NCBI GenBank assembly: GCA_964386865.1
Contig: CAYLUN010000004.1
Coordinates: 81,353-145,352 of the forward strand
Source of the DNA: CAYLUN01 sp964386865
GTDB taxonomy: Bacteria; Verrucomicrobiota; Kiritimatiellia; RFP12; UBA1067
Direction of reading: 5' to 3'
DNA length: 64,000 nt
Position 1 is the stretch's first letter, and every line of letters begins with the position of its first letter. Shown one piece after another: positions 1 to 7,852 of the stretch. The notes beneath the pieces are model-generated. The model had not been told where the DNA came from and searched no databases. It saw only the letters and a program-made list of their open reading frames with translations. The position numbers and the translations under genes are program-made.

Positions 1-102
1 GCCATGAGCAACGACGGCTGCGGCCCCGGTTGCGGCTGCCACGCGGCAGACGATACGAAGGTGAAAGGCGGCCCGGTTGCGGCGGGCGGAAAGAAGAAGT
101 AG
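1..102 (+). CDS. Cys-rich C-terminal tail of a protein cut by the window edge
   Basis: The frame is open from the first base to a TAG at 100-102. An in-frame ATG at position 4 could start a 32-residue peptide, but the upstream ribosome-binding region lies outside the window, so a tail of a longer protein is equally possible. The visible residues include CGPGCGCH (three Cys and one His) and end in a Lys-rich KKK. The motif resembles soft-metal binding tails of heavy-metal exporters. It resembles the CGPGCNC motif near the N-terminus of the protein at 2584-3207 in the same locus. A role in metal binding is inferred; the family is not identified. Confidence 0.45.
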   Translation, partial: AMSNDGCGPGCGCHAADDTKVKGGPVAAGGKKK

Positions 103-183
103 TCCGGCTGATTCCTGCCGCAACAGGGGTGTGCTGTCCGATGGGGTCTCCTTCCTTCGGACACGTCCGGACGGAGGATTCTG

Positions 184-2121
184 ATGTCAGATTTTGATGG
201 CGTACGATCCGAAAAGGGCCGGGAGCTGCTGGTGCTCTCCCTTGCCCCTGCGCTGATCCTTGCCCTGATCCTTGTGAGTTGGGCGCTCGCCCACTGGCGC
301 ATCGGCCCCGTCTACCTGAATGCGTCCGTGGCAGTAGTGGCCGTCTTTCTGGGAGGAGCCCCGCGGTTTCGTGCGGGGTTCAAGGACGTCTTTCGTGGCC
401 GGATCACGGTCAACGTCTTTGTGACTGTTGCGCTTGCCGCGACTATTGTAGTAGGCGAGTTCCGTCCGGCGGCGATCATCATCCTCATCATGTCGGTGGT
501 AGGGGCGTTGGAAAGCTACACGCTGGAGAAGACGCGCCGGAGCATCAGCGACCTGCTCGCGTTCGCGCCGCAGACCGCGACGGTGCGCCGCAACGGCGAG
601 GAGGTGACCCTGCCTGTGGCGGAGCTTGTAATTGGCGACCGGGTCATCGTCCGTCCCGGCGAGCGGATATCGGTGGACGGTACGGTGGTCGCCGGGGCCA
701 GCAGCGTGAACCAGGCGCCCATCACCGGCGAGTCCATGCCGGTGGAAAAGACGGCGGGGAGCGGCGTGTTCAGCGGGACGCTCAACGAGTCGGGCCGACT
801 GGAGATCAAGGCGGAAAAGGTGGGCGAGGGCACCACGCTGGCACGGATCGTCCATCTGGTGCAGGATGCCCAGAACACGCGCGCGCCCATCCAGAATCTG
901 GCGGATAGGTTTACGACGTGGTTCTTGCCTACGGTGATCGTGTTGGCCGTTCTGGCCTACTTCGTTACCGGTGATTTGAAGGCGGCGGTCTCGGTTTTGC
1001 TGGTGGCCTGCCCGTGCGCCTTTGCCATCGCTACGCCGACGGCGGTGACGGCCGGCGTGTCGAATCTGGCGCGGCGGGCGATTTTGGTCAAAGGCGGGGC
1101 CTTTCTGGAACTGGGGCATAAGATCGACCATCTGCTGGTCGACAAGACGGGGACGTTCACTTTCGGCAGGCCGAAGGTGATTGAAATTGTGTGCTTCACT
1201 AGCCAATCCCCTGACGACGTTCTGCGTCTGGCCTGCATGGCCGAGAAGTACTCCGAGCATCCGTTGGCTCGTGCCGTTCTGGCGGCGGGCCGTGAGAAGG
1301 GACTGCCTCTGGAAGAGCCCGAGCAATTCACCAGTTTCGCGGGCAAGGGCGTGGAGGCGACATGGAAGGGCGACCGGATACAGGTGGGCAAGCCATCTTT
1401 GTTTCAGGATCATAAGTCTGCCCGCATTGCTGAAATCGAGCGGGCTCTCGCGCAGCAGTCGGAGCAGGGCCATACGGCAGTTCTGGTCGCCCGGAATGAC
1501 GTGTTGATCGGGCTTCTGGCGATTGCGGACGAGATCCGGCCAGATATGCCTAGCGCCATCCGCGCCCTCAAGGAGATGGGCGTCAAGCGCATTACGATGT
1601 TGACGGGCGACAGTCCGCAAGTGGCTGCGGCTGTGGCCCGCGCGATCGGCGTCGATGATTTTCAGGCTGAGTTGCTGCCCGAGCAGAAGCAGGCGTTTGT
1701 CAAGAAGTGCCAGGCGGATGGCCAGACGGTCGGGATGGTCGGCGACGGCGTCAATGACGCGCCCGCACTCGCCCTGGCTGATGTGGGCATCGCCATGGGC
1801 GCGGCCGGCACGGATGTGGCGATCGAAACGGCGGACGTAACGCTGATGAACGATGACCTTTCGGGCGTCGCGGAGTTCATGTGGATGTCGGCGAAGGTGC
1901 TTCGGCGCATCAAGCTGAACATCTTTTTTTCCATGATTTACAACATCATCGGCCTCACCCTGAGCGTTGTCGGGTTGATGACACCCATTATCGCGGTGAT
2001 CTTTCAAGAGGCGGGTTGTGTGACGGTTGTCGTCAGCTCGACGCTGCTGCTCTGGGCAAAAGGGCGACCGGCGGCTTTGGCGCGCGGTTATTGCGAATCA
2101 ATAGAACAGGTTAAAGGCTAA
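184..2121 (+). CDS. Heavy-metal translocating P1B-type ATPase without N-terminal HMA domain
   Basis: A 645-residue inner-membrane pump that would couple ATP hydrolysis to export of a soft metal ion. Visible hallmarks are TGES (residues 181-184, actuator), CPC (276-278, ion-binding membrane helix), DKTGT with the phosphorylated Asp at 320, the HP dipeptide of P1B ATPases (359-360) and GDGVND (520-525). The usual N-terminal HMA or His-rich metal-binding domain is absent: membrane segments begin near residue 15. The last helix region reads FQEAGCVTVVVSS, which does not match the well-known Cu (NxxxS pair) or Zn/Cd (conserved Asp) signatures, so substrate is left open. The start has a GGAGG at 174-178. 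It lies upstream of an ArsR gene and an arsenic operon, which points to metal or metalloid defence. Confidence 0.93.
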   Translation: MSDFDGVRSEKGRELLVLSLAPALILALILVSWALAHWRIGPVYLNASVAVVAVFLGGAPRFRAGFKDVFRGRITVNVFVTVALAATIVVGEFRPAAIIILIMSVVGALESYTLEKTRRSISDLLAFAPQTATVRRNGEEVTLPVAELVIGDRVIVRPGERISVDGTVVAGASSVNQAPITGESMPVEKTAGSGVFSGTLNESGRLEIKAEKVGEGTTLARIVHLVQDAQNTRAPIQNLADRFTTWFLPTVIVLAVLAYFVTGDLKAAVSVLLVACPCAFAIATPTAVTAGVSNLARRAILVKGGAFLELGHKIDHLLVDKTGTFTFGRPKVIEIVCFTSQSPDDVLRLACMAEKYSEHPLARAVLAAGREKGLPLEEPEQFTSFAGKGVEATWKGDRIQVGKPSLFQDHKSARIAEIERALAQQSEQGHTAVLVARNDVLIGLLAIADEIRPDMPSAIRALKEMGVKRITMLTGDSPQVAAAVARAIGVDDFQAELLPEQKQAFVKKCQADGQTVGMVGDGVNDAPALALADVGIAMGAAGTDVAIETADVTLMNDDLSGVAEFMWMSAKVLRRIKLNIFFSMIYNIIGLTLSVVGLMTPIIAVIFQEAGCVTVVVSSTLLLWAKGRPAALARGYCESIEQVKG

Positions 2122-2156
2122 ATGAACGAGTCTTCGTTTGAAGAGGAGCGTAGAAG

Positions 2157-2546
2157 ATGAACAGTGAAGCGATGCGGTCGACATTGAGGATCACCAAGGC
2201 GCTGTCGGACATTCAGCGATTGCGCATTTTGATGGCGTTGCGGACGGGCGAGCTGTGCGTGTGCCAGATCATCGCGGTGCTGGGGCTGGCGCCTTCGACG
2301 GTGTCCAAGCACCTGTCGATCCTGAGCGCGGCGGACCTTGTGGACTCGCGCAAGGACGGTCGCTGGGCGTATTTCCGGCTGCCGCAGGGCGAGGCGCTCA
2401 AGGCGGTGAAGCCGGTGCTGAAATGGCTCGACGGGGCGTTGGAGTGCGATGATTCAATCGCGAAGGACGCGAAGAAACTTGAGGCGGCGTTGGCGTGTCC
2501 GCCCGAAAGCCTGAGCGAGCGCCAAAGGAAAAGGTGCGATGGGTGA
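2157..2546 (+). CDS. ArsR/SmtB-family metalloregulator
   Basis: A 129-residue winged-helix repressor. The core (about residues 10-80) contains ELCVCQI, matching the ELCVC(D/Q)L element that carries the paired Cys of As(III)/Sb(III)-sensing ArsR proteins in the DNA-binding helix region, followed by the recognition-helix sequence STVSKHLSIL and the wing DGRWAYFRL. It would repress the downstream genes until metalloid binds its Cys residues. Its ATG is preceded by GAGGAGCG. It starts 35 bp after the ATPase stop and precedes the thioredoxin-like, membrane, arsC and ACR3 genes on the same strand, so it is probably the regulator of the whole locus. Whether it also controls the ATPase is not visible. 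Confidence 0.93.
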   Translation: MNSEAMRSTLRITKALSDIQRLRILMALRTGELCVCQIIAVLGLAPSTVSKHLSILSAADLVDSRKDGRWAYFRLPQGEALKAVKPVLKWLDGALECDDSIAKDAKKLEAALACPPESLSERQRKRCDG

Positions 2547-2583
2547 GACGGAGGTCAGAGGTCAAACAAGGGAGGAAAGAGAC

Positions 2584-3207
2584 ATGAGCGGGCAGAAGGA
2601 TCAAGTGAAAAACGAAGCGGGGACGTGCGGGCCGGGCTGTAACTGCGGTTCATCGGGGATCGGCAAGCGGAGCAAATGGCTGATTAGCGGCGCGGTCATG
2701 CTGGCCGCCTGCGTGGTGACAGCGGCCAAGATGTCGGGCGCGAAAGAGGCCGCGCCGCAGGCGCAGGGATTTGCGCTGCCCGTAATCGCTGCGGGTGCAG
2801 CCGCTCCTGCGGCGGCGGTGGCTGACGCTGCCTGGGGTTCGCCGCTGAAAGGGATGGCGGAACTGAACGTGGTGGCCACCAACACCGAGGCGGTGTTCCT
2901 GGTGATCCCGGCCGACGACGCCGCGCGGACGGCGGCGATCCAGAAGGAGGTCACGGCCGCCGCATCGACGATCTCTGAGAAGGGTACGCAAGTGGGCACG
3001 TTCCTGCTCAGCAAGGATGCCGAAGATTACAAGGGCGTTGTGGCGCAGGTCGGTGCGCCAGCGGTTCTGGCCATGGTCAAGGGCAAGGGGATGAATGTCG
3101 TGGCCGACAAAGAGGTTACGAAGGACGCGCTGCTGAAGGCGTTCGTCGGCGCGTCGCGTCCGTCGGTCTGCGGCGCGGGCGGCTGCGGCCCTTCGGGCTG
3201 CAAATAG
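2584..3207 (+). CDS. Membrane-anchored Cys-rich thioredoxin-like protein of the ars operon
   Basis: About 207 residues from the ATG at 2584, chosen because GGGAGGAAAGAG lies just upstream; an earlier in-frame ATG at 2539 overlaps the arsR end and lacks a good site. The N-terminus carries CGPGCNC (Cys 15, 19, 21), then one membrane helix (about 31-50), an Ala/Pro-rich linker, and a domain (about 80-190) with the alpha/beta pattern of a thioredoxin fold but no CxxC active site. The last 12 residues hold CGAGGCGPSGC. In arsEFG-type loci small thioredoxin-like proteins (ArsF) accompany the ArsG membrane protein and are linked to nitroaromatic arsenical resistance; the same role is possible here but unproven. 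The Cys clusters at both ends suggest metalloid or Cu binding. Confidence 0.6.
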   Translation: MSGQKDQVKNEAGTCGPGCNCGSSGIGKRSKWLISGAVMLAACVVTAAKMSGAKEAAPQAQGFALPVIAAGAAAPAAAVADAAWGSPLKGMAELNVVATNTEAVFLVIPADDAARTAAIQKEVTAAASTISEKGTQVGTFLLSKDAEDYKGVVAQVGAPAVLAMVKGKGMNVVADKEVTKDALLKAFVGASRPSVCGAGGCGPSGCK

Positions 3208-3217
3208 GAAGGTGCGT

Positions 3218-3937
3218 ATGGAGTGGTTCCGGTCATTGTTGACGGGCGCGACGGCGGCGTTCGATCAGGCGGGCGTCGGCTTCGCGGCGATACCGCTCGC
3301 GCTGGCGCTCGGGCTCCTGAGCGCGGTGGTGAGCGCCTGCTGCACGCTGCCCGTGCTGGGTATGATCGTGGGCTACGCGGGCGCACGCAAGGACAACACG
3401 CGGCGGGCGCGGCTGATGTCGGCGGGCTCGTTCTTTCTGGGCGCGGTGCTTTCGCTCGTGATCTTGGGCGCGGTGGCGGCTATGGTCGGCCAGGTGGCGC
3501 AAGGCACGCTGGGACGCTACTGGAAGGTGTTCGCGGGCTTCGTGGCGATTGTGCTGGGCCTGGGCGCGCTGAACCTGCTGCCTTTCAAGTTGCCGCAGGG
3601 CAAGGCGAAGTTCGGCGTGAAGACGCGGTCCGGCGGGGCTCTCGGGGCCTTGCTGTTCGGCATCGTGGGCGGCGGGGCTGTGAGCGTGAGTTCTCTGGCC
3701 TGCAACCCCGGCATCTTCATCATTATCGGAGCGGCGGTGCTGCAAGGGGTCACGCTGTGGATGACGGCGGTGCTGGTGGCTTACGCCTTCGGGTTCGCGT
3801 TGCCGCTGGGGGCGCTGATGCTGGGCGTCTCGTTCGGCGCGGCATCCGTGAAGTTCAAAAGCATGGAAACGGTTGTGCGCGGCTTGGCCGGCGTGCTGCT
3901 GGTGGCGGTCGGGTTCTATTTCCTGTGGAGTTATTGA
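3218..3937 (+). CDS. CcdA/DsbD-like polytopic membrane protein, ArsG-type permease candidate
   Basis: A 239-residue integral membrane protein with about six helices. The ATG at 3218 is preferred over the in-frame GTG at 3212 because AGGAAG lies 6 bases upstream of it. It has CC-TLPVLG near residue 41 in the first long helix and ACNPGIF near residue 162 in a later one, matching the paired membrane cysteines of CcdA/DsbD electron-transfer proteins. ArsG-family aromatic arsenical exporters are relatives of this fold and sit next to an ArsF-like thioredoxin-like gene, as here. Two readings remain: a thiol-electron conduit for the adjacent Cys-rich protein, or an organoarsenical exporter. It is closely packed with both neighbours. 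Confidence 0.65.
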   Translation: MEWFRSLLTGATAAFDQAGVGFAAIPLALALGLLSAVVSACCTLPVLGMIVGYAGARKDNTRRARLMSAGSFFLGAVLSLVILGAVAAMVGQVAQGTLGRYWKVFAGFVAIVLGLGALNLLPFKLPQGKAKFGVKTRSGGALGALLFGIVGGGAVSVSSLACNPGIFIIIGAAVLQGVTLWMTAVLVAYAFGFALPLGALMLGVSFGAASVKFKSMETVVRGLAGVLLVAVGFYFLWSY

Positions 3938-3938
3938 C

Positions 3939-4367
3939 ATGCGGAAGCTGAATATCTTGTTCTTGTGCACCGGCAACTCGTGCCGGAGCCAGATGGCGGA
4001 GGGGTGGGCGCGTGCGCTCAAGGGCGACGTGATCGAGGCCTATTCGGCAGGCATCGAGACGCACGGGCTGAACCCCAGCGCGGTGAAGGTGATGGCCGAG
4101 GCGGGCGTGGACATTTCGGGCCACACCTCGAAGAACGTGGACACGCTGCTCGATGTGCCTTTCGACTACGTGGTGACGGTGTGCGGCCACGCCAACGAGA
4201 ACTGCCCGTTCTTCCCTGGGCCAGCCAAAGTGGTGCATGTCGGCTTCGGTGATCCGCCCGCGCTTGCCAAACTGGTCGAGGGCGAGGAGGCGAAACTGAA
4301 TTGTTATCGGCGCGTGCGGGATGAGATCCGGGCGTTCGTGGAGAAGTTGCCCGAGACGCTGGCTTGA
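3939..4367 (+). CDS. arsC: Arsenate reductase, thioredoxin-coupled
   Basis: A 142-residue cytoplasmic enzyme of the low-molecular-weight tyrosine phosphatase fold that reduces As(V) to As(III) for export. The nucleophile loop is CTGNSCRS at Cys10, and the two resolving cysteines fall at Cys82 and Cys89 (VCGHANENC), the same three positions as in Staphylococcus aureus pI258 ArsC, so the full thioredoxin-dependent relay is present. The ATG at 3939 begins one base after the TGA of the preceding membrane protein, so translation is probably coupled. The ACR3 pump that would export the product is immediately downstream. Confidence 0.95.
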   Translation: MRKLNILFLCTGNSCRSQMAEGWARALKGDVIEAYSAGIETHGLNPSAVKVMAEAGVDISGHTSKNVDTLLDVPFDYVVTVCGHANENCPFFPGPAKVVHVGFGDPPALAKLVEGEEAKLNCYRRVRDEIRAFVEKLPETLA

Positions 4368-4465
4368 GAAACACGCAAGCCAGCCGCCAACTAAGCGATA
4401 ATGAACAATCTGGTAACGCTGAACGCCGATGTTATAGGCAAAAATCGCGAAACGGAGACGCAGCC

Positions 4466-5515
4466 ATGAGTGACGGGATTACCAAGCAGTTGTCCTTCCT
4501 GGACCGGTTTCTGACGCTGTGGATTTTTCTGGCGATGGGAATCGGGGTGTTGCTGGGCACGGTTGCGCCCGGCTTCGGAAACTGGATCGGCTCTTTGCGG
4601 GTGGAAGGGACGCAGACCAGCATCCCGATCGCGGTGGGCTTGATCCTGATGATGTACCCCCCTCTGGCGAAGGTGAAGTACGAGGAGCTGGGAGATGTGT
4701 TCCGGGACTACAAGGTGCTCGGGCTGAGCCTGCTGCAGAACTGGGTGGTCGGCCCGATCCTGATGACGGCGTTGGCCGTCGTCTTTCTGCGCGGGCAGCC
4801 GGAGTTCATGGTCGGCCTCATCATGATCGGGCTGGCCCGGTGCATCGCCATGGTGATCGTGTGGAACGATCTCGCGAAGGGCGACACGGAGTACTGCGCT
4901 GGACTTGTGGCGTTCAACTCGATCTTCCAGGTGTTCTTCTACAGCGTTTACGCGTGGCTGTTCGTCACGAAGCTGCCCCCTCTGCTCGGTCTGACGGGGG
5001 TGGTGGTGGATGTGACGATCAGGCAGATTGCGGAGAGCGTCTTCATCTATCTGGGCATCCCGTTTATTGCAGGAATGCTGACCCGGTTTGTGCTGGTTCG
5101 GGCGAAGGGCAAGGCGTGGTTTCACGCGCAGTTCATTCCGAAGATTTCGCCGATCACCCTAATCGCCCTGCTGTTCACCATCGTGGTGATGTTCTCCATG
5201 CAGGGCCAGAAGATCATCGCCAAGCCCGGGGACGTGGTTCTGATTGCCATTCCGCTTCTGATCTACTTCGTCTCGATGTTCCTGATCAGTTTTTGGATGA
5301 GCGCGAAGGCGGGGGCAAGCTACGAGAAGTCGGCCACGCTTTCATTTACGGCCGCGAGCAACAACTTCGAACTGGCGATTGCGGTCGCCGTGGGGGTGTT
5401 TGGCATCGACCACGGCGCGGCGTTCGCTGCGGTGATCGGGCCACTGGTGGAAGTCCCTGTGCTGATAGGACTTGTGAATGTATCGCTCGCCTTGAAACGG
5501 CGCTGGTCGGCCTGA
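4466..5515 (+). CDS. acr3: ACR3-family arsenite efflux permease
   Basis: A 349-residue, about ten-helix secondary transporter of the BART superfamily that expels As(III). Diagnostic residues are the Cys in GLARCIAMVIVWN (Cys126, the conserved TM4 cysteine) and the Glu in GPLVEVPVLI near the C-terminus (the conserved TM9 glutamate). The ATG at 4466 follows GGAGACG and begins a normal ACR3 N-terminus; the frame extends upstream to 4364 but that part overlaps the arsC end and does not look like protein. It is the last gene of the arsenic operon, 98 bp after arsC, with a longer leader than the other junctions. Confidence 0.94.
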   Translation: MSDGITKQLSFLDRFLTLWIFLAMGIGVLLGTVAPGFGNWIGSLRVEGTQTSIPIAVGLILMMYPPLAKVKYEELGDVFRDYKVLGLSLLQNWVVGPILMTALAVVFLRGQPEFMVGLIMIGLARCIAMVIVWNDLAKGDTEYCAGLVAFNSIFQVFFYSVYAWLFVTKLPPLLGLTGVVVDVTIRQIAESVFIYLGIPFIAGMLTRFVLVRAKGKAWFHAQFIPKISPITLIALLFTIVVMFSMQGQKIIAKPGDVVLIAIPLLIYFVSMFLISFWMSAKAGASYEKSATLSFTAASNNFELAIAVAVGVFGIDHGAAFAAVIGPLVEVPVLIGLVNVSLALKRRWSA

Positions 5516-5603
5516 TCGTGGAACGGGTGTCGGGGGGGGGCGTTTCGGCCTGGGCTCAGCCAGTAACCGAGCCTCAGATGGACAAAGTCCCGCTCGGGTT
5601 GAA

Positions 5604-5619
5604 ACACAACATTTTGTGG
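5604..5619 (+). promoter_or_regulatory. NrdR box 1 upstream of nrdD
   Basis: ACACAACATTTTGTGG matches 13 of 16 positions of the NrdR-box consensus ACACWATATATWGTGT. With the second box 31 bp downstream (start to start, about three helical turns) it forms the tandem arrangement that NrdR repressors use at ribonucleotide reductase promoters. It lies 134 bp before the nrdD ATG used here. Confidence 0.75.
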
Positions 5620-5634
5620 TTGATCCGTTTTTGG

Positions 5635-5650
5635 AAACCATATATAGTTG
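5635..5650 (+). promoter_or_regulatory. NrdR box 2 upstream of nrdD
   Basis: AAACCATATATAGTTG matches 12 of 16 positions of the NrdR-box consensus and contains the invariant central ATATAT core. Its phasing with box 1 (31 bp) is the main support. Confidence 0.7.
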
Positions 5651-5737
5651 TCGGCGGTTGATTATATGTTTCTTCACATCGAAACGGGTCGGTGACTAGA
5701 AACAGGTGTTTTTGGGCTTCTTATGAGAGGCATCTCC

Positions 5738-7852
5738 ATGAGAGAATACGTGCAGCCGGATCTGATCCTGAAGATTCGTAAACGTGACGGACGGGACGAG
5801 GTTTTCGACTCGAAAAAAATTGTCGCCGCTATCCAAAAGGCGGGCGAGGCCACGGGCGAGTTCGGGGCCGACGAAGCCCGGCGGCTCACCCTGAAGGTGA
5901 TGACCCTGGTTCATTCGCTGCAGGACACGCTGGATCTCTCGGTGGAGAGCGTGCAGGACATCGTCGAGGAGGTTCTGCTCGCCTCGCCGTACCGCCGCAC
6001 CGCCAAGGCCTACATCATCTACCGCGAGCAGCACGCCCGCATTCGCGAGATGGTGCGCAAGGCGGACGTGGACCTGATCGACAGCTACCTCGTCAAATCC
6101 GATTGGCGCGTGCGCGAAAACTCCAACATGGCGTACTCGCTGCAGGGGCTCAACAACTACATCTCCAGCGAAGTCAGCAAGGTCTACTGGCTCAACAAGA
6201 TCTACCCGACCGAGGTTCGCGAGGCGCACGACAGCGGCGCGCTGCACCTGCACGACCTGGGGCTGCTGAGCGTCTACTGCGTGGGCTGGGATCTGCAAGA
6301 CCTGCTGCGCAGCGGCTTCAAGGGCGTCTCGGGCAAGGCCGAGAGCCTGCCGGCCAAGCATTTCCGCACCGCGCTGGGGCAGATCGTCAATTTCTTCTAC
6401 ACCTTGCAGGGAGAGGCTGCGGGCGCGCAGGCCTTCTCCAGCTTCGACACGCTTCTCGCGCCCTTCGTGCGGTACGACAAGCTTGGCCCCAAGGAGGTCA
6501 AGCAGGCGCTGCAGGAGTTCATCTTCAACGTGAACGTGCCGACGCGGGTCGGGTTCCAGACGCCCTTCACCAACATCACGATGGACCTGCTCCCGCCCTC
6601 GACGCTGGCCCACGAGCAGGCCATCGTCGGCGGCGAGCCGATGCCCGAGACCTACGCCGATTTCCAGCCCGAGATGGACCTCATCAACAACGCCTTCCTG
6701 GAGGTCATGACCGAGGGCGACGCCAAGGGGCGCGTCTTCACCTTCCCGATCCCGACCTACAATATCTCGAAGGACTTCGACTGGGAGCGGCCCGGGCTGG
6801 AGCGGCTCTGGGAGGTCACCGCCAAGTACGGCATCCCGTACTTCGCGAACTTCGTCAACTCCGACATGAGCCCGGACGACGCCCGGTCGATGTGTTGCCG
6901 CCTGCGGCTCGACAAGCGTGAGCTGAACAAGCGCGGCGGCGGGCTCTTCGGCGCGAACCCGCAGACCGGCTCGGTCGGCGTGGTGACGGTCAACATGCCC
7001 CGCCTGGGCTACATCGCCAAGGACGAGGAGGAGTTCCTGTCGCGGCTGGACGGGCTCATGACCATCGCGCGGAGCAGCCTCGAAATCAAGCGCAAGGTGC
7101 TGGAGCAGTTCACCGAGCAGGATCTCTACCCGTACACCAAGTTCTACCTCCGCAACGTGTACCAGCGCTTCAGCTCCTACTGGCAAAACCACTTCTCGAC
7201 CATCGGGCTCGTGGGCCTTAACGAGGCCTGCCTCAACCTCTTTAACGAGGACATCGGCACCGAGCGCGGGCGGCGCTTCGCGCTGCGGGTCATGGATTTC
7301 ATGCGGGCGCGCCTGGCCGACTATCAGGTCGAGACCGGCAACCTCTACAACCTTGAAGCCACGCCCGCTGAGGGCACGAGCCACCGCCTCGCGCGGCTCG
7401 ACAAGAAGCACTACCCGGACATCATCACGGCCGGCGAGGGCGGCGCGCCCTACTACTCGAACTCGACCCAGTTGCCGGTGAACTACAGCGACGACATCCT
7501 GCGCGTGCTCGACCTGCAGGACGAGATCCAGACCAAGTACACCGGCGGCACCGTGGTGCACACCTTCATCGGCGAGGCGGTCAGCGACCCGCAGGCCGTG
7601 AAGGCGTTCGTGCGCATGGTGTGCCAGAACTACAAGCTGCCGTATTTCACGCTTACGCCGACCTTCAGCGTCTGCGAGGATCACGGCTACCTGAACGGCG
7701 AGGCTCACGCCTGTCCGCGCTGCGGCAAGAAGACGGAAGTCTACTCGCGCGTGGTGGGGTACATCCGGCCCATCCAGCAGTGGAACGAGGGCAAGCAGCA
7801 CGAGTTCTCGCAGCGCAAAACCTACCGGGTGTCGGAGACCCCCGTCCGATGA
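5738..7852 (+). CDS. nrdD: Anaerobic ribonucleoside-triphosphate reductase (class III)
   Basis: A 704-residue glycyl-radical enzyme that makes dNTPs without oxygen. The N-terminal 90 residues form an ATP-cone allosteric domain (KRDGRDEVFDSKKI). The C-terminal zinc site is visible as CEDHGYLNGEAHACPRCG, and the glycyl radical loop is RVVGYIRP with the radical Gly near residue 674, about 30 residues from the end. The ATG at 5738 is preferred because GAGAGG precedes it by 7 bases; an in-frame ATG at 5723 lacks a ribosome-binding site. The stop overlaps the ATG of the activase gene. Two NrdR boxes upstream suggest control by dNTP/ATP level. It implies anaerobic or facultative growth. Confidence 0.96.
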   Translation: MREYVQPDLILKIRKRDGRDEVFDSKKIVAAIQKAGEATGEFGADEARRLTLKVMTLVHSLQDTLDLSVESVQDIVEEVLLASPYRRTAKAYIIYREQHARIREMVRKADVDLIDSYLVKSDWRVRENSNMAYSLQGLNNYISSEVSKVYWLNKIYPTEVREAHDSGALHLHDLGLLSVYCVGWDLQDLLRSGFKGVSGKAESLPAKHFRTALGQIVNFFYTLQGEAAGAQAFSSFDTLLAPFVRYDKLGPKEVKQALQEFIFNVNVPTRVGFQTPFTNITMDLLPPSTLAHEQAIVGGEPMPETYADFQPEMDLINNAFLEVMTEGDAKGRVFTFPIPTYNISKDFDWERPGLERLWEVTAKYGIPYFANFVNSDMSPDDARSMCCRLRLDKRELNKRGGGLFGANPQTGSVGVVTVNMPRLGYIAKDEEEFLSRLDGLMTIARSSLEIKRKVLEQFTEQDLYPYTKFYLRNVYQRFSSYWQNHFSTIGLVGLNEACLNLFNEDIGTERGRRFALRVMDFMRARLADYQVETGNLYNLEATPAEGTSHRLARLDKKHYPDIITAGEGGAPYYSNSTQLPVNYSDDILRVLDLQDEIQTKYTGGTVVHTFIGEAVSDPQAVKAFVRMVCQNYKLPYFTLTPTFSVCEDHGYLNGEAHACPRCGKKTEVYSRVVGYIRPIQQWNEGKQHEFSQRKTYRVSETPVR

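Noticed and set aside
187..2007. Long open frame antisense to the P1B ATPase
   Set aside because: It mirrors the codon bias of the GC-rich gene, has no motifs or ribosome-binding site, and the plus-strand protein has all the catalytic motifs.
5696..7801. Long open frame antisense to nrdD
   Set aside because: Composition-driven shadow of a conserved gene; the translated product is rich in Arg, His and Leu and has no recognisable domain.
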